Shown here: one piece after another, positions 38,926-47,631 of the stretch
Layout: each line of letters begins with the position of its first letter
How positions within the stretch are numbered: the stretch's first letter is position 1
NCBI GenBank assembly: GCA_934434925.1
Contig: CAKSAC010000014.1
Location: 1 to 53,979 of the forward strand
Length of the DNA stretch: 53,979 bases
Direction: 5' to 3'
DNA from: an uncultured Eubacteriales bacterium
GTDB lineage: Bacteria; Bacillota; Clostridia; Oscillospirales; CAG-272
Translations under genes and position numbers: made by a program
Notes under the pieces: generated by a model
The model's database searches: none
Seen by the model: the letters and a program-made list of their open reading frames with translations, nothing else
What the model was told of the DNA's origin: nothing

Positions 38926-40209
38926 ATGTTTATTGATTCGATCAAAATTCATCTGAAAGCCGGGAACGGCGGGAATGGTGCCGTCTCCTTCCGGCGGGAA
39001 AAATATGTGGCTGCCGGAGGCCCTGACGGCGGGGACGGCGGGAACGGCGGAGACGTGATTTTCCGCGTTGACCCGGGAGCCAACACGCTTCTGGCCTTCC
39101 GTTACAAGAGGAAGTTTGCCGCCATGCCAGGCGAAAACGGAAAAGGCGAAAAATTCCACGGCAAAAGCGGAGAATCGCTGATTATTCTTTTGCCGGCAGG
39201 CACGCTGATCCGTGAACCGGACACCGGGCGGATCATCCACGATATGTCCGAAGGCGGCGATTTTGTCATTTGCCGCGGCGGGCGCGGCGGCTGGGGAAAC
39301 CGGCATTTCGCCACACCGACCCGCCAGATTCCGCGCTTTGCCAAAAGCGGAACCGCCGGGGAAGAGCGCGAGGTTCTGCTGGAACTCAAAATGATTGCCG
39401 ATGTCGGTCTGATCGGATTCCCGAACGTCGGCAAATCGTCGATTCTCTCGCGCCTTTCAGCCGCCCGGCCGAAGATCGCCAACTATCCTTTCACGACCCT
39501 TTCTCCGAACCTCGGCGTGGTCTCCGAGGGGGGAGAAGGACACGGCTTTGTACTGGCCGATATCCCTGGCCTTATCGAAGGCGCGGCGGACGGCGCCGGG
39601 CTTGGCCATGCGTTTTTGCGGCATGTGGATCGTTGCCGTTTATTGTTGCATGTGGTGGATATTTCCGGTTCCGAGGGGCGTGACCCCTGTGAGGACCTGA
39701 AAAAGATTGACAGCGAATTGAAGCGGTACAGCGAAGTGCTGGCTTCCCGCCCCCAGATTGTGGTTGCCAACAAATGCGACGCAATCACCGGGCAGGAAGA
39801 GAATGTGGCGCGGTTTAGGGAGTATGTGGCTTCCCTCGGGCGCGAGATCTGCTTTGTCAGCGCAGTCTCCGGCGAAGGGCTGCCCGAATTGGTAAAAGCC
39901 GTCTCCGCCCGCCTTGCCGAATTGCCCGGAACGGCGGTCTATGCGCCGGAAGTGAGTGAAGAAGAGCGCACAACACGCGGAGCCGGCGAACGGGTGACAA
40001 CCGTCCGACAGGAAAACCGCACCTTCTTGGTAGAAGGCGAATGGCTCCGCAACCTCCTGGGGCAGGTCAACTTTGACGATCGGGAATCGGTTGCGTTCTT
40101 TCAACGGATTCTTGCAAAAGAGGGCGTAATCGATCTGCTTCGACAAAAGGGGATTGAAGAAGGAGATTTTGTCAACATCTACGACTTTGAGTTTGAATTT
40201 GTAAATTAA
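38926..40209 (+). CDS. obg: GTPase Obg
   Basis: 427 residues. The glycine-rich Obg fold (1-158, with GGPDGGDGGNGGDV) is followed by a GTPase domain with G1 GFPNVGKSS (164-172), G3 DIPG (212-215) and G4 NKCD, and a C-terminal OCT domain ending EGDFVNIYDFEFEF. A late 50S assembly and stress-linked GTPase. GAGGTG lies five bases before the ATG and eight bases after der, so it is co-transcribed. Confidence 0.97.
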   Translation: MFIDSIKIHLKAGNGGNGAVSFRREKYVAAGGPDGGDGGNGGDVIFRVDPGANTLLAFRYKRKFAAMPGENGKGEKFHGKSGESLIILLPAGTLIREPDTGRIIHDMSEGGDFVICRGGRGGWGNRHFATPTRQIPRFAKSGTAGEEREVLLELKMIADVGLIGFPNVGKSSILSRLSAARPKIANYPFTTLSPNLGVVSEGGEGHGFVLADIPGLIEGAADGAGLGHAFLRHVDRCRLLLHVVDISGSEGRDPCEDLKKIDSELKRYSEVLASRPQIVVANKCDAITGQEENVARFREYVASLGREICFVSAVSGEGLPELVKAVSARLAELPGTAVYAPEVSEEERTTRGAGERVTTVRQENRTFLVEGEWLRNLLGQVNFDDRESVAFFQRILAKEGVIDLLRQKGIEEGDFVNIYDFEFEFVN

Positions 40210-40268
40210 ACTTTACATTTTTGAGTTTCCGCATTTGAGTTTTTGCAAACGATGAGGTCATAAAAAAG

Positions 40269-40296
40269 AAAACCCGGAATTTTCTCCGGGTTTTTT
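40269..40296 (+). terminator. Terminator of the DUF512-der-obg operon
   Basis: AAAACCCGGA pairs with TCCGGGTTTT around ATTTTC, followed by further T. Imperfect tandem copies of TTTTTGCGCCTTTTCCGG follow at about 40335-40375 with no visible role. Confidence 0.9.
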
Positions 40297-40398
40297 GCAC
40301 TTTGTGCGTTTTTCGGGTTTTTGCGTCTTTTTTGTTTTTTGCGCCTTTTCCGGCTTTTTGCGCCTTTTCCGGCCTTCGGTTTTGCCGTTTTTCGCGGA

Positions 40399-40869
40399 TC
40401 AATCCAGGGTGATACGTCGGATACGCTGATCCGTGCGTGGCCGGTCGTTATAATCGGTGGGAACGGCGGCGATTGCGTCTACGGTATCCATGCCTTCGAT
40501 TACCCGGCCGAAAGCGGCGTACTGTCCATCCAGATGCGGGGCATCGGCGTGCATGATGAAGAACTGCGAGGATGCCGAATTCGGATCGTAAGCGCGGGCC
40601 ATGGAAATGACACCGCGGGTATGTTTCAAGGGATTTTCATGTCCGTTGGCGGAAAATTCCCCCACGATTTTTTCTTTTGCGCCGCCCATGCCGGTTCCCT
40701 GCGGGTCACCGCCCTGAATCATGAACCCGGGGATCACGCGGTGAAAAATCAAGCCGTCATAGAAGCCTGCCTTCACCAGTTTTTCAAAATTTTCCACGGT
40801 GCGGGGTGCGGCCTCCGGGCATAGCTCAAGCTTTATGACCTTTCCGTTTTCCATTTCGATTGTAACCAT
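40399..40869 (-). CDS. Peptidyl-prolyl cis-trans isomerase, cyclophilin type
   Basis: 156 residues, a single-domain bacterial cyclophilin. FHRVIPGFMIQGGDPQGTGMGG (about 42-63) holds the catalytic Arg; SASSQFFI and the HLDGQYAAFGRV segment complete the active site. No signal peptide, so cytoplasmic protein folding. The ATG is preceded by GAGGAG (minus strand). It diverges from the YtvI-like gene; no clear promoter was found in the 77-bp gap. Confidence 0.94.
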   Translation of the reverse strand: MVTIEMENGKVIKLELCPEAAPRTVENFEKLVKAGFYDGLIFHRVIPGFMIQGGDPQGTGMGGAKEKIVGEFSANGHENPLKHTRGVISMARAYDPNSASSQFFIMHADAPHLDGQYAAFGRVIEGMDTVDAIAAVPTDYNDRPRTDQRIRRITLD

Positions 40870-40946
40870 TTTTTCTCCTCACTACATATTTTTATTTTTA
40901 ACGGTATATACTTGGATAACACACAGTGCATAAGAAGGGAGATCTC

Positions 40947-42026
40947 ATGAAATTCAGAGAAATCAACTTTCAGCGTCCGGCAAACGCGATAATCTGCGCC
41001 TTCGGGGCGGCACTTGCGCTATATCTGATCTTTCGTTTTCTTTTGCCGGTGGCTCTTCCTTTTTTGCTGGCTTTCGGGGCGGCGTTTCTCCTGCGTCCGG
41101 TCAACTGTTTCCTTCACCGGAAAACACGCCTGCCCTTGCGGCTGATCAGTGCGCTGACGGTACTCTTGACGGTCATTCTGCTCGGTTGGGGGCTCGGAAC
41201 GCTCGTGGCGCGCCTTGTCGGAGAGATACGCGCCTTCGGGGCGGCGCTCATCAATGATCCCGACGCGGTTTCCCGTTATTTCGGCTGGCTGGAACCGCTC
41301 CTGCGCGAAAAGGGGGAACTGACCGAGGCGGCGACCCTTTTGGAATCTTTGGAACAGTATTTGCAAGAAATGCTTGTGAACGCGGCAAAAGCCCTGCTTG
41401 CCGGGATACCCGCATGGCTCGGCAGCGCGGTGCTGACCCTGCCGGAGGTCCTTCTTTTTCTCTTTACGACCGTGGTGGCGGCGGTTTATTTCAGTATGGA
41501 TATTTCGCTTATCAACGATACGATACGCCGGATATTACCGGAAAGATTTTCCGCGTCTTTGGGAGATCTGCGCGCCCGTTTCTTCCGGACGGGAGGCGGC
41601 TATTTGCGTTCTTATCTGATTTTGACGGGGGTGATTTTTGCTATCCTTTTGGTCGGGTTTTCCATTATGCAGACAAAGTACGCGCTTCTTCTGGCGGTGG
41701 TTTTTGCCCTTTTGGACCTTTTACCGGTCATCGGGGTCGGCACTTTTCTGGTACCGTGGGGGCTTTTGATGATCCTTGCCGGGAATACGCGTTTCGGCAT
41801 CGGTCTTTTGGTGCTTTTTGCCGTCACCGAGATCGCCCGACAGATTCTTGAACCCCGGTTGGTGGGCGGGGCATTGGGGGTGCACCCGCTCTTGACGCTT
41901 TTTTCCCTCTACGCCGGAGCGAAATTCTTCGGGATCCCCGGTATGCTCCTTTTCCCGTTGTTGGCCATCTTCATAAAAATTCTGTTTTCCCCGGCCGGGG
42001 AAGAAAAGAAAAAACCCGTCGGCTGA
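40947..42026 (+). CDS. AI-2E/YtvI-family membrane protein
   Basis: 359 residues, about seven to eight spans, of the AI-2 exporter family. The central soluble section and the ALLLAVVFALLDLLPVIGVG and EPRLVGGALGVHPLLTLFSLYAGAK segments are diagnostic. Clostridial members often resemble the sporulation protein YtvI; the transported substance is unknown. The ATG at 40947 follows AAGGGAG, so I reject the GTG at 40926. A -10-like TATACT lies at 40907-40912. The gene's end contains the terminator of the convergent rpmB. Confidence 0.85.
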   Translation: MKFREINFQRPANAIICAFGAALALYLIFRFLLPVALPFLLAFGAAFLLRPVNCFLHRKTRLPLRLISALTVLLTVILLGWGLGTLVARLVGEIRAFGAALINDPDAVSRYFGWLEPLLREKGELTEAATLLESLEQYLQEMLVNAAKALLAGIPAWLGSAVLTLPEVLLFLFTTVVAAVYFSMDISLINDTIRRILPERFSASLGDLRARFFRTGGGYLRSYLILTGVIFAILLVGFSIMQTKYALLLAVVFALLDLLPVIGVGTFLVPWGLLMILAGNTRFGIGLLVLFAVTEIARQILEPRLVGGALGVHPLLTLFSLYAGAKFFGIPGMLLFPLLAIFIKILFSPAGEEKKKPVG

Positions 42027-42031
42027 CGGGC
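42003..42031 (-). terminator. rpmB terminator, inside the 3' end of the YtvI-like gene
   Basis: Minus strand: CCCGTC-AGCC-GACGGG (42031-42016) followed by TTTTTTCTTTTCTTC. Its U run is the Lys-coding tail of the convergent gene, so the tail and the terminator constrain each other. Confidence 0.8.
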
Positions 42032-42037
42032 TTTGGC

Positions 42038-42223
42038 TCAAACGCGCTCGACCTTACCGGAACGCAGACAACGGGAGCACACATAAACGCTTGTGTGCGT
42101 GCCTTCAACGACAGCCTTGACCTTGCGGATATTCGGCTTCCAGGTACGATTGGTCTTGCGGTTGGAGTGGGAAACGTTGTGTCCGAAAGAGACACCCTTT
42201 CCGCAAATACTGCACTTTGCCAT
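42038..42223 (-). CDS. rpmB: 50S ribosomal protein L28
   Basis: 61 residues, complete. It starts MAKCSICGKGVSFGHNVSHS and ends VYVCSRCLRSGKVERV; two CxxC pairs (4/7 and 49/52) indicate a zinc-binding version. Part of the large ribosomal subunit. AGGAGG precedes the ATG; promoter 61-89 bp upstream. Monocistronic. Confidence 0.97.
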   Translation of the reverse strand: MAKCSICGKGVSFGHNVSHSNRKTNRTWKPNIRKVKAVVEGTHTSVYVCSRCLRSGKVERV

Positions 42224-42283
42224 ATTGACACCTCCTCATGGGAACTCTATCTGAATTTATGAAAAACAAATCACGCGAATGTT

Positions 42284-42312
42284 ATTATAGCACAGCTTTT
42301 CTTAAAATGCAA
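42284..42312 (-). promoter_or_regulatory. rpmB promoter
   Basis: Minus strand: TTGCAT (42307-42312), 17-bp spacer, perfect TATAAT (42284-42289). Confidence 0.82.
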
Positions 42313-42379
42313 GAGTTTTTTTCTGATTTTTGAAAATTTCTCGGATTTGCGGAAAACTTCGGAATTCACAAAATCCCGC

Positions 42380-42408
42380 TTGCATTTTTTTCCGGAGTAT
42401 GCTACAAT
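42380..42408 (+). promoter_or_regulatory. Promoter of the 42440 small protein gene
   Basis: TTGCAT (42380-42385), 17-bp spacer, TACAAT (42403-42408). Confidence 0.78.
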
Positions 42409-42439
42409 GAAAATAACAAAACTCAAGGAGGAATCAGGT

Positions 42440-42625
42440 ATGTCAAAATTCTTTTCTGTGGTCGGATACGTTGTTACGGTCATCGGCACGGCTCTCGGTA
42501 TTTTGTACCTTATCAATAAATTCAGTGCAAAGGATGAAGTCGAGGAAGAAGTGACGGCGGAAGATGCCGATTTTTCGGAATCGGAGGAAGAAACGGCGGA
42601 AGAGCCTGCCCCCGCTGCCGAGTGA
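42440..42625 (+). CDS. Small membrane-anchored protein with acidic tail
   Basis: 61 residues. One membrane span (about 5-27) is followed by a tail of about 30 residues made mostly of Glu and Asp with Ala, ending EEPAPAAE. AAGGAGGAATCAGGT precedes the ATG. I do not recognise it beyond a general likeness to small clostridial membrane proteins of unknown function. It has its own promoter and terminator, so it is a separate unit. Confidence 0.75.
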   Translation: MSKFFSVVGYVVTVIGTALGILYLINKFSAKDEVEEEVTAEDADFSESEEETAEEPAPAAE

Positions 42626-42647
42626 TTGGCTGTGGGACCTACGGAGG

Positions 42648-42681
42648 ACCGCGCGTGCCAGCCACGCCGGTTTTCTTTTTT
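42648..42681 (+). terminator. Terminator of the 42440 gene
   Basis: ACCG and CGTG pair with CACG and CGGT (small internal loop), followed by TTTTCTTTTTT. Confidence 0.7.
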
Positions 42682-42689
42682 CGGAAGGA

Positions 42690-42718
42690 TTGACAAAGCG
42701 ACATCCGTATGCTACAAT
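42690..42718 (+). promoter_or_regulatory. Promoter of the 42808 small protein gene
   Basis: Perfect TTGACA (42690-42695), 17-bp spacer, TACAAT (42713-42718). An 89-bp leader follows. Confidence 0.85.
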
Positions 42719-42807
42719 CTTTATAATATCGTCGGGAGCCGCGCCGGAAGATTGCGCTTTACCGGCTCCGCAAAGGCCGCACCCTGTGGCGGCGAAAGGA
42801 GTGACAT

Positions 42808-43101
42808 ATGCAGGATTATGAACGTTACGAAATTCTGAGAATTCCGAAGAAATACCGCCCGATTGGGGCATGGGGATATTTTTGGCTGAACATTCTGTTT
42901 TCCATTCCGGTCGTCGGATTTGTCTCTCTGTTTTGCATGGCACTCTTCAGCGGGAATATCTGCCGCCGCAGTTACGCGCGCAGTTTCTTCTGCTGGTTGC
43001 TTGTGTCCTTGATCCTCTTTGGGATAGGCGCGGCAATCGTGTTCGGCATGGGGGCGCAGGGGGCGCTCATCACCTGGTTCCGGAATTTGATCGGGAAATA
43101 A
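42808..43101 (+). CDS. Small two-span membrane protein, unknown
   Basis: 97 residues with a charged N-terminus (MQDYERYEILRIPKKYRP) and two membrane spans at about 22-47 and 59-83. GAAAGGAGTGACAT precedes the ATG. Family not recognised. Own promoter and terminator. Confidence 0.72.
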   Translation: MQDYERYEILRIPKKYRPIGAWGYFWLNILFSIPVVGFVSLFCMALFSGNICRRSYARSFFCWLLVSLILFGIGAAIVFGMGAQGALITWFRNLIGK

Positions 43102-43110
43102 CTACACAAA

Positions 43111-43145
43111 GCGGATCGCCTGCCGGTCCGCCTTTTTCTTTTTGT
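43111..43145 (+). terminator. Terminator of the 42808 gene
   Basis: GCGGA (43111-43115) pairs with TCCGC (43127-43131), followed by CTTTTTCTTTTTG. Confidence 0.7.
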
Positions 43146-43423
43146 CCGGTTGTCGCCCGGCCGGAAGAGCGGATGCTGTCGGATTGAGAGGCCGTTTGTC
43201 GGCTTTCGCCGTAAACAAAAGATGAACGAAAAAAGAATGTCGGACATATCGACAGTCTCCCGCCGGAAAAACAACAACCCGACTCGATTTTTTTGCCGGA
43301 TGAGCCAAAAAGACGACGAACCCTTCCGGAATCGGTCTTTTTTTGTTCGGGGCGAAATTTTCCGGGAAGAGAAGATTTTTTCGGCTTTTGCATTTTTCAA
43401 TGGAAAGTTTTTTTCGGTTTCGC
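43146..43423. other. Intergenic stretch ahead of the IIC gene
   Basis: About 280 bp. It contains a short palindrome, TGTCG-N-CGACA, around 43239-43256 and several Phe/Lys-coding low-complexity runs. I see no gene, riboswitch or convincing operator. Confidence 0.4.
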
Positions 43424-43452
43424 TTTACAAATGCGGATAAAAATGGTATACT
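43424..43452 (+). promoter_or_regulatory. Promoter of the IIC-like gene
   Basis: TTTACA (43424-43429), 17-bp spacer, TATACT (43447-43452). Confidence 0.78.
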
Positions 43453-43481
43453 GGGTAAAAATTCTTCAATCGGAGGCGGAC

Positions 43482-44585
43482 ATGGCAAAGTTTAAGGCAT
43501 TCCTTACACGCAAGGATATTGTTTTTTCGGCAAAGCGATATGGGATCGACGCGCTCGGCGCAATGGCGCTCGGTCTTTTCGGGTCGCTTCTCATCGGAAC
43601 GATTTTTAATGCGCTCGGTCTGATCCCCGGACTTTCCTTCTTTAAGGATATCGGAGGGTACGGAGCCAAAGCGGCCGGCCCCGCCATGGCAGTGGCCATT
43701 GCATACGCGCTTAAAGCACCGCCGCTTGTCATGTATTCGGCCGCGCTGGTCGGATTTATGGCCAATGCGGAAGGCGGGGCCGGCGGCCCGCTTGCGGTGC
43801 TTTTCATCACCATCGTGGCGGTCGAATTCGGGAAAGCCGTTTCCAAAGAGACCCCGGTTGATATCGTCGTGACCCCGTTTGTCACGGTTTTTGTCGGCGG
43901 CGGACTTTCGCTTCTGGTCGCCGGGCTTATCGGTCAGTTGGTCGGGTATATCGGCTCCTTCATCGGTTGGGCGACTCTGCAACAGCCCTTCGTCATGGGT
44001 GTGTTGATCTCGGCCGTTATCGGTATCGCGTTGACCCTGCCGATCTCCTCGGCTGCAATCTGCGCTGCAATCGGCCTTTCGGGCATGGCGGTGTATCAGA
44101 ACGGCGTGCTGTTGGAACTGGACTATGAAGGGCTGGCGCTGGCCGGCGGCGCGGCGATTGCCGGTTGCTGTGCGCAGATGGTCGGCTTTGCGGTGATGAG
44201 TTTCCGCGAGAACCGTTTTGGCGGTCTGCTTTCACAGGGAATCGGTACCAGTATGCTCCAAATGCCGAATATTATCAAAAACCCGCGCATCTGGATTCCG
44301 CCGACGGTAGCCTCTATGATTACCGGCCCGCTGGCGACCTGCGTTTTCGGTATGCGGATGTACGGTGCGGCCATCAACTCGGGGATGGGTACCTGCGGCC
44401 TGCTCGGGCCGATCGGCATGATCCTCGGCTGGTACGGCGGGGAATATCCGGGTACGGTCGGCTTTACGGACTGGTTGGGGCTTCTCCTGATCTGCTTTGT
44501 GTTGCCGGCGGTGCTTTCGGTCCTCTTCTGCTGGATATTGCGCCGCATCGGCTGGATTCGCGAAGGCGATATGACGCTTTCATAA
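43482..44585 (+). CDS. PTS EIIC-like permease (PF13303 type)
   Basis: 367 residues, about ten spans, with repeated small-residue helices (GPAMAVAIAYALKAPPLVMYSAALVGFMANAEGGAGGPLAV; SSAAICAAIGLSGMAVY). It fits the stand-alone EIIC_2 family that lacks IIA and IIB domains. No PTS phosphocarrier genes are near, so whether it works in a PTS is open; the substrate is unknown. The ATG at 43482 follows CGGAGGCGGAC; the longer open frame begins upstream of the promoter. Confidence 0.85.
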   Translation: MAKFKAFLTRKDIVFSAKRYGIDALGAMALGLFGSLLIGTIFNALGLIPGLSFFKDIGGYGAKAAGPAMAVAIAYALKAPPLVMYSAALVGFMANAEGGAGGPLAVLFITIVAVEFGKAVSKETPVDIVVTPFVTVFVGGGLSLLVAGLIGQLVGYIGSFIGWATLQQPFVMGVLISAVIGIALTLPISSAAICAAIGLSGMAVYQNGVLLELDYEGLALAGGAAIAGCCAQMVGFAVMSFRENRFGGLLSQGIGTSMLQMPNIIKNPRIWIPPTVASMITGPLATCVFGMRMYGAAINSGMGTCGLLGPIGMILGWYGGEYPGTVGFTDWLGLLLICFVLPAVLSVLFCWILRRIGWIREGDMTLS

Positions 44586-44650
44586 GCAATCCCGTCTGGC
44601 GGTTTCATACAACGCGGTTGTCGCTCCGGACGGCTTCCGAAAAGAAAAAT

Positions 44651-44690
44651 GGTCGTTCTTTGCCGAAAAGCAGGGAGCGACCGTTTTTTA
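44651..44690 (+). terminator. Terminator of the IIC-like gene
   Basis: A 13-bp stem with several G-U pairs, from GGTCGTTCTTTGC (44651-44663) to GCAGGGAGCGACC, followed by GTTTTTTA. Confidence 0.82.
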
Positions 44691-44940
44691 TCAAAAAGGC
44701 GACACACATACCCGGCGAAAAACGTGGCTGACGGCACAAGCAAAACGCGAGGCCGGGAAACGCGGTGACCCGTGTGTTGACGGGTATACTTTTTGCGTCT
44801 TTCCGGCATTTGCTTTTGCGGGTTTGCCCTGCCTTCTCCGAAAAAGCCGCCGCAAACAGATTTTTGAAAACCTGCCTGCGACGGCTCTTTTCCCGTCGGA
44901 TTTATGATATAGAAAAAGGACGTTTATCTTGCTTTTGGCT
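44691..44940. other. Intergenic stretch, no gene seen
   Basis: 250 bp between convergent genes. CGACGG and CCGTCG around 44880-44905 can pair on either strand but lack a T run. Short open frames here have no ribosome sites. Confidence 0.4.
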
Positions 44941-45444
44941 TTATGCGTTCTGCGCTACTGCCGGCGCTTTGGCCTCTTCGGGCAATTTGCCGACATCAAT
45001 CCAATCATGAGAGCCTGAGAAGGCTTCCAGTTCCGGCAAGGTCAGTTCAATGGCACTGTTTGAAGAGCCGCAAGCCGGGAAAACCGTTTCAAAACGGCGC
45101 AGACTTTCATCCAGAAAAACGCGCACCCCGGGGTTGACGGCAAAGGGGCAGACACCGCCGACGGCGTGGCCGATATCTTCTTCCACTTCATCGGGGGTCA
45201 GCATTTTGGCTTTCGCGCCGAAATGCGCTTTGTATTTATGGTTGTCGATTTTGGCATCTCCCGCCATGACAATCAGGATCACACCGTCCGGCAGACGGAA
45301 GGAGAGGGTCTTGGCGATGCGCGCTCCTTCGCACCCGAGGGCGGCCGCGGCCAGTTCGACCGTTGCACTGGAAACACGGAATTCCAGAATTCTCTCCGAT
45401 GCACCGAACGCGGAAAGATATTCCCGTACTCTCTGAACAGACAT
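44941..45444 (-). CDS. YbaK/EbsC-type aminoacyl-tRNA editing protein
   Basis: 167 residues, single YbaK domain. The conserved Lys in ARIAKTLSFRL (about 42-52), GDAKIDNHKYKAHFG and the GGVCPFA segment are typical of the Cys-tRNA(Pro)/Pro-AlaX-like deacylases that remove wrongly attached amino acids from tRNA. The exact tRNA cannot be told. The ATG at 45444 follows GAGGATGGAAAA; an upstream in-frame ATG at 45507 has no ribosome site. Confidence 0.87.
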   Translation of the reverse strand: MSVQRVREYLSAFGASERILEFRVSSATVELAAAALGCEGARIAKTLSFRLPDGVILIVMAGDAKIDNHKYKAHFGAKAKMLTPDEVEEDIGHAVGGVCPFAVNPGVRVFLDESLRRFETVFPACGSSNSAIELTLPELEAFSGSHDWIDVGKLPEEAKAPAVAQNA

Positions 45445-45560
45445 TTTTCCATCCTCTTTTTCAGGCGGTGCATGGAGCAACCGCCGTATTTGAAAGAAGT
45501 ATAGCATATCGGCGCATAGAAGTCAAGGGAAAGCCCCGTCTGTCGCTTTTTTCTTTCTTC

Positions 45561-45672
45561 GGCGGCAGAACGGGAACGAAAAGAACAATCCGGGCGGCAG
45601 AACGGGAACGAAAAGAACAATCCGGGCGGCAGAACGGGAACGAAAAGAACAATCCGGGCGGCAGAACGGGAA
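45561..45672. repeat. 32-bp tandem repeat, 3.5 units
   Basis: Units starting GGCGGCAGAACGGGAACGAA at 45561, 45593, 45625 and a partial one at 45657; the three full units are identical by eye. It lies between ybaK and asnB, downstream of the asnB stop. There is no spacer between units, so it is not a CRISPR. Confidence 0.9.
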
Positions 45673-45714
45673 CCGGACAGGCAAAGGCGGAAAAGCAACC
45701 GACAAACGAAGAAG

Positions 45715-47538
45715 TCAGGTCAGGCAGATATGATAGTCTGTCATCCAGGCATCGGCCTCGATCAGCCAGGCAATCAACTGAGGCCTTCCCATCAGTTGGC
45801 CGAACCAGGTAATATCTTCCTTCCCGTGCAGGAGTTCGTCGAGGCGATCGCGGCGCAGGAGCGGAGCCAGCGGACTTTCGGGGCGGGATAGCCGTTCGTT
45901 CAGCATCGAGCGCACCAAATCGAGATAACGGGGGTTGTGTGTTTTGGGATAGGGACTCTTTTTCCGGTTCAGGATGCGTTCGGGGAGACGATCGCGCATG
46001 GCGTTACGCAGGAGCGCCTTTTCGACACCGCCCTCAAATTTCATGCTCCACGGGACATTGTACACATATTCGAGGATGCGGTGATCGGCAAACGGAACGC
46101 GCACTTCCAGTCCGCGCGCCATGCTCATACGGTCTTTGCGGTTCAGAAGATTGGCCATGAAGTAGCGTACCGAGAGCCAGGTGGCAATCCGCGCCCGGCG
46201 GTCTTCTTCGCGTTCGCCGTCGCCGGGGAGCGGCGCGGCCGCCACGGACTCCCGGTACAGGGTGCGCAGGCGCTCGGCTCCCTGCAATTTTCCGGTAATT
46301 TCGGGGATAAACAGTGAGGCGCGCCCTTCGCTGTCATGAATCCACGGGAAGATGTCGCGCCCCAGCATTTCCGGACGATAGAACCAGGGATACCCGCCGA
46401 AAATCTCGTCGGCGCATTCTCCCGAGAGCGCCACGGTATGCCGCCGCTTGACCTCGCCGCAGAAGTACAGCAGGGAAGAGTCGATGTCGGATTGCCCCGG
46501 CATATCCCGATAGCGGGCGGCATCAGGCAGAAGCGCGGCCACGGTGGCGGTCGGCGCGGTCAGGACACGGTGATTCGTGCCGAGTTCTCCGGCCAGCCAG
46601 CCTGCAAAATCATCGTCACGGTTCGGTTGGAAAAGGGTCGGCGCGTATTCTCTGTTGTCCTCATATTCAAACGAATAGGTGGCGAGACGTTCTCCCTTTT
46701 CCCGGTATATGCCGGCGGCCACCGCCGTGATGACTGAGGAATCCAGCCCGCCGGAGAGAAAGGTGCAGAGCGGTACATCACTGACGAGTTGGCGGCGGAT
46801 CGCGTCCAACAGCAGCTCGCGCGTGTGGAGAATCGTTTCTGTCCGATTTTCCCGATGTTCACGTACTTCAAGTTTCCAGTAGGCATGTTGACGAAGGCCC
46901 CGCCGTGTGACGCTTCCGCAGAATCCGGGGTTTACTTCCCGGATTCCCCGCAGGATACCGCTCCCCACGCGCGTAACGGGAGTGAGATACAGCAGTTCAA
47001 AAAGTCCGTCATCATCGAGCCGCGCCGGCATCCCGCTCCCCGCAAGGATCGCCTTGATCTCCGAAGCGAAATAAAACCGCCCGCCGTATTCGGCATAATA
47101 GAGCGGCTTTACGCCGAGGCGGTCACGCGCGAAGAAAAGACGGTCGCAGGCGCGGTCATAGACGCAAAAGGCGAAAATGCCGTTCAGATGGAGAGGTGCG
47201 TCCTCCCGGTAAAGGATATAGCAGTAAAGCACCAGTTCGGTATCGCAGGACGTTCGGGGGCGGATTCCGGCGCGCAACAGTTCCGCGCGTACTTCTTCCG
47301 CATTGTAAATCTCTCCGTTGTAAACAATACTATACTCATTCCCGAGATAATTGACGACCATGGGCTGTGCGCCGCCGGCAGGGTCGATGACCGCCAGCCG
47401 GTTATGCTGAAAGGCGACATGACCGCATCGGTATTCGCCGTCCGCGTCCGGGCCGCGGTGCTTCATGGTGGCGCCCATTTCGGAAATCTTGTCGGCCCGG
47501 CCGTCCTCGTAATCAAAAATGCCGCAGATAGAACACAT
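45715..47538 (-). CDS. asnB: Asparagine synthetase B, glutamine-hydrolysing
   Basis: 607 residues, full length. The N-terminal Ntn glutaminase domain has Cys2 as nucleophile (MCSICGIFDY), RGPD, and NGEIYN (74-79). The synthetase domain has the pyrophosphate loop LSGGLDSS (261-268) and SGECADEIFGGYPW. It makes asparagine from aspartate, glutamine and ATP in the cytoplasm. AGGAGGG sits eight bases ahead of the ATG. A -10-like TATACT is at 47565-47570 (minus strand) with no good -35. Confidence 0.95.
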   Translation of the reverse strand: MCSICGIFDYEDGRADKISEMGATMKHRGPDADGEYRCGHVAFQHNRLAVIDPAGGAQPMVVNYLGNEYSIVYNGEIYNAEEVRAELLRAGIRPRTSCDTELVLYCYILYREDAPLHLNGIFAFCVYDRACDRLFFARDRLGVKPLYYAEYGGRFYFASEIKAILAGSGMPARLDDDGLFELLYLTPVTRVGSGILRGIREVNPGFCGSVTRRGLRQHAYWKLEVREHRENRTETILHTRELLLDAIRRQLVSDVPLCTFLSGGLDSSVITAVAAGIYREKGERLATYSFEYEDNREYAPTLFQPNRDDDFAGWLAGELGTNHRVLTAPTATVAALLPDAARYRDMPGQSDIDSSLLYFCGEVKRRHTVALSGECADEIFGGYPWFYRPEMLGRDIFPWIHDSEGRASLFIPEITGKLQGAERLRTLYRESVAAAPLPGDGEREEDRRARIATWLSVRYFMANLLNRKDRMSMARGLEVRVPFADHRILEYVYNVPWSMKFEGGVEKALLRNAMRDRLPERILNRKKSPYPKTHNPRYLDLVRSMLNERLSRPESPLAPLLRRDRLDELLHGKEDITWFGQLMGRPQLIAWLIEADAWMTDYHICLT

Positions 47539-47593
47539 AATGAAATCCCTCCTGTTTCCTTTTCAGTATATGCCGGGCCGCGTATCCCGAAAC

Positions 47594-47616
47594 AAAAAAG
47601 CCCCTCGCAAAGGGGC
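47594..47616 (-). terminator. Terminator of the topB-DUF2156 operon
   Basis: Minus strand: GCCCC-TTTGCGA-GGGGC followed by TTTTTTG, 15 bp after the DUF2156 stop. Confidence 0.9.
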
Positions 47617-47631
47617 ATGTGGGGGGGAGAA

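Noticed and set aside
45561..45672. CRISPR array
   Set aside because: The repeat units are contiguous with no unique spacers, and there are no cas genes.
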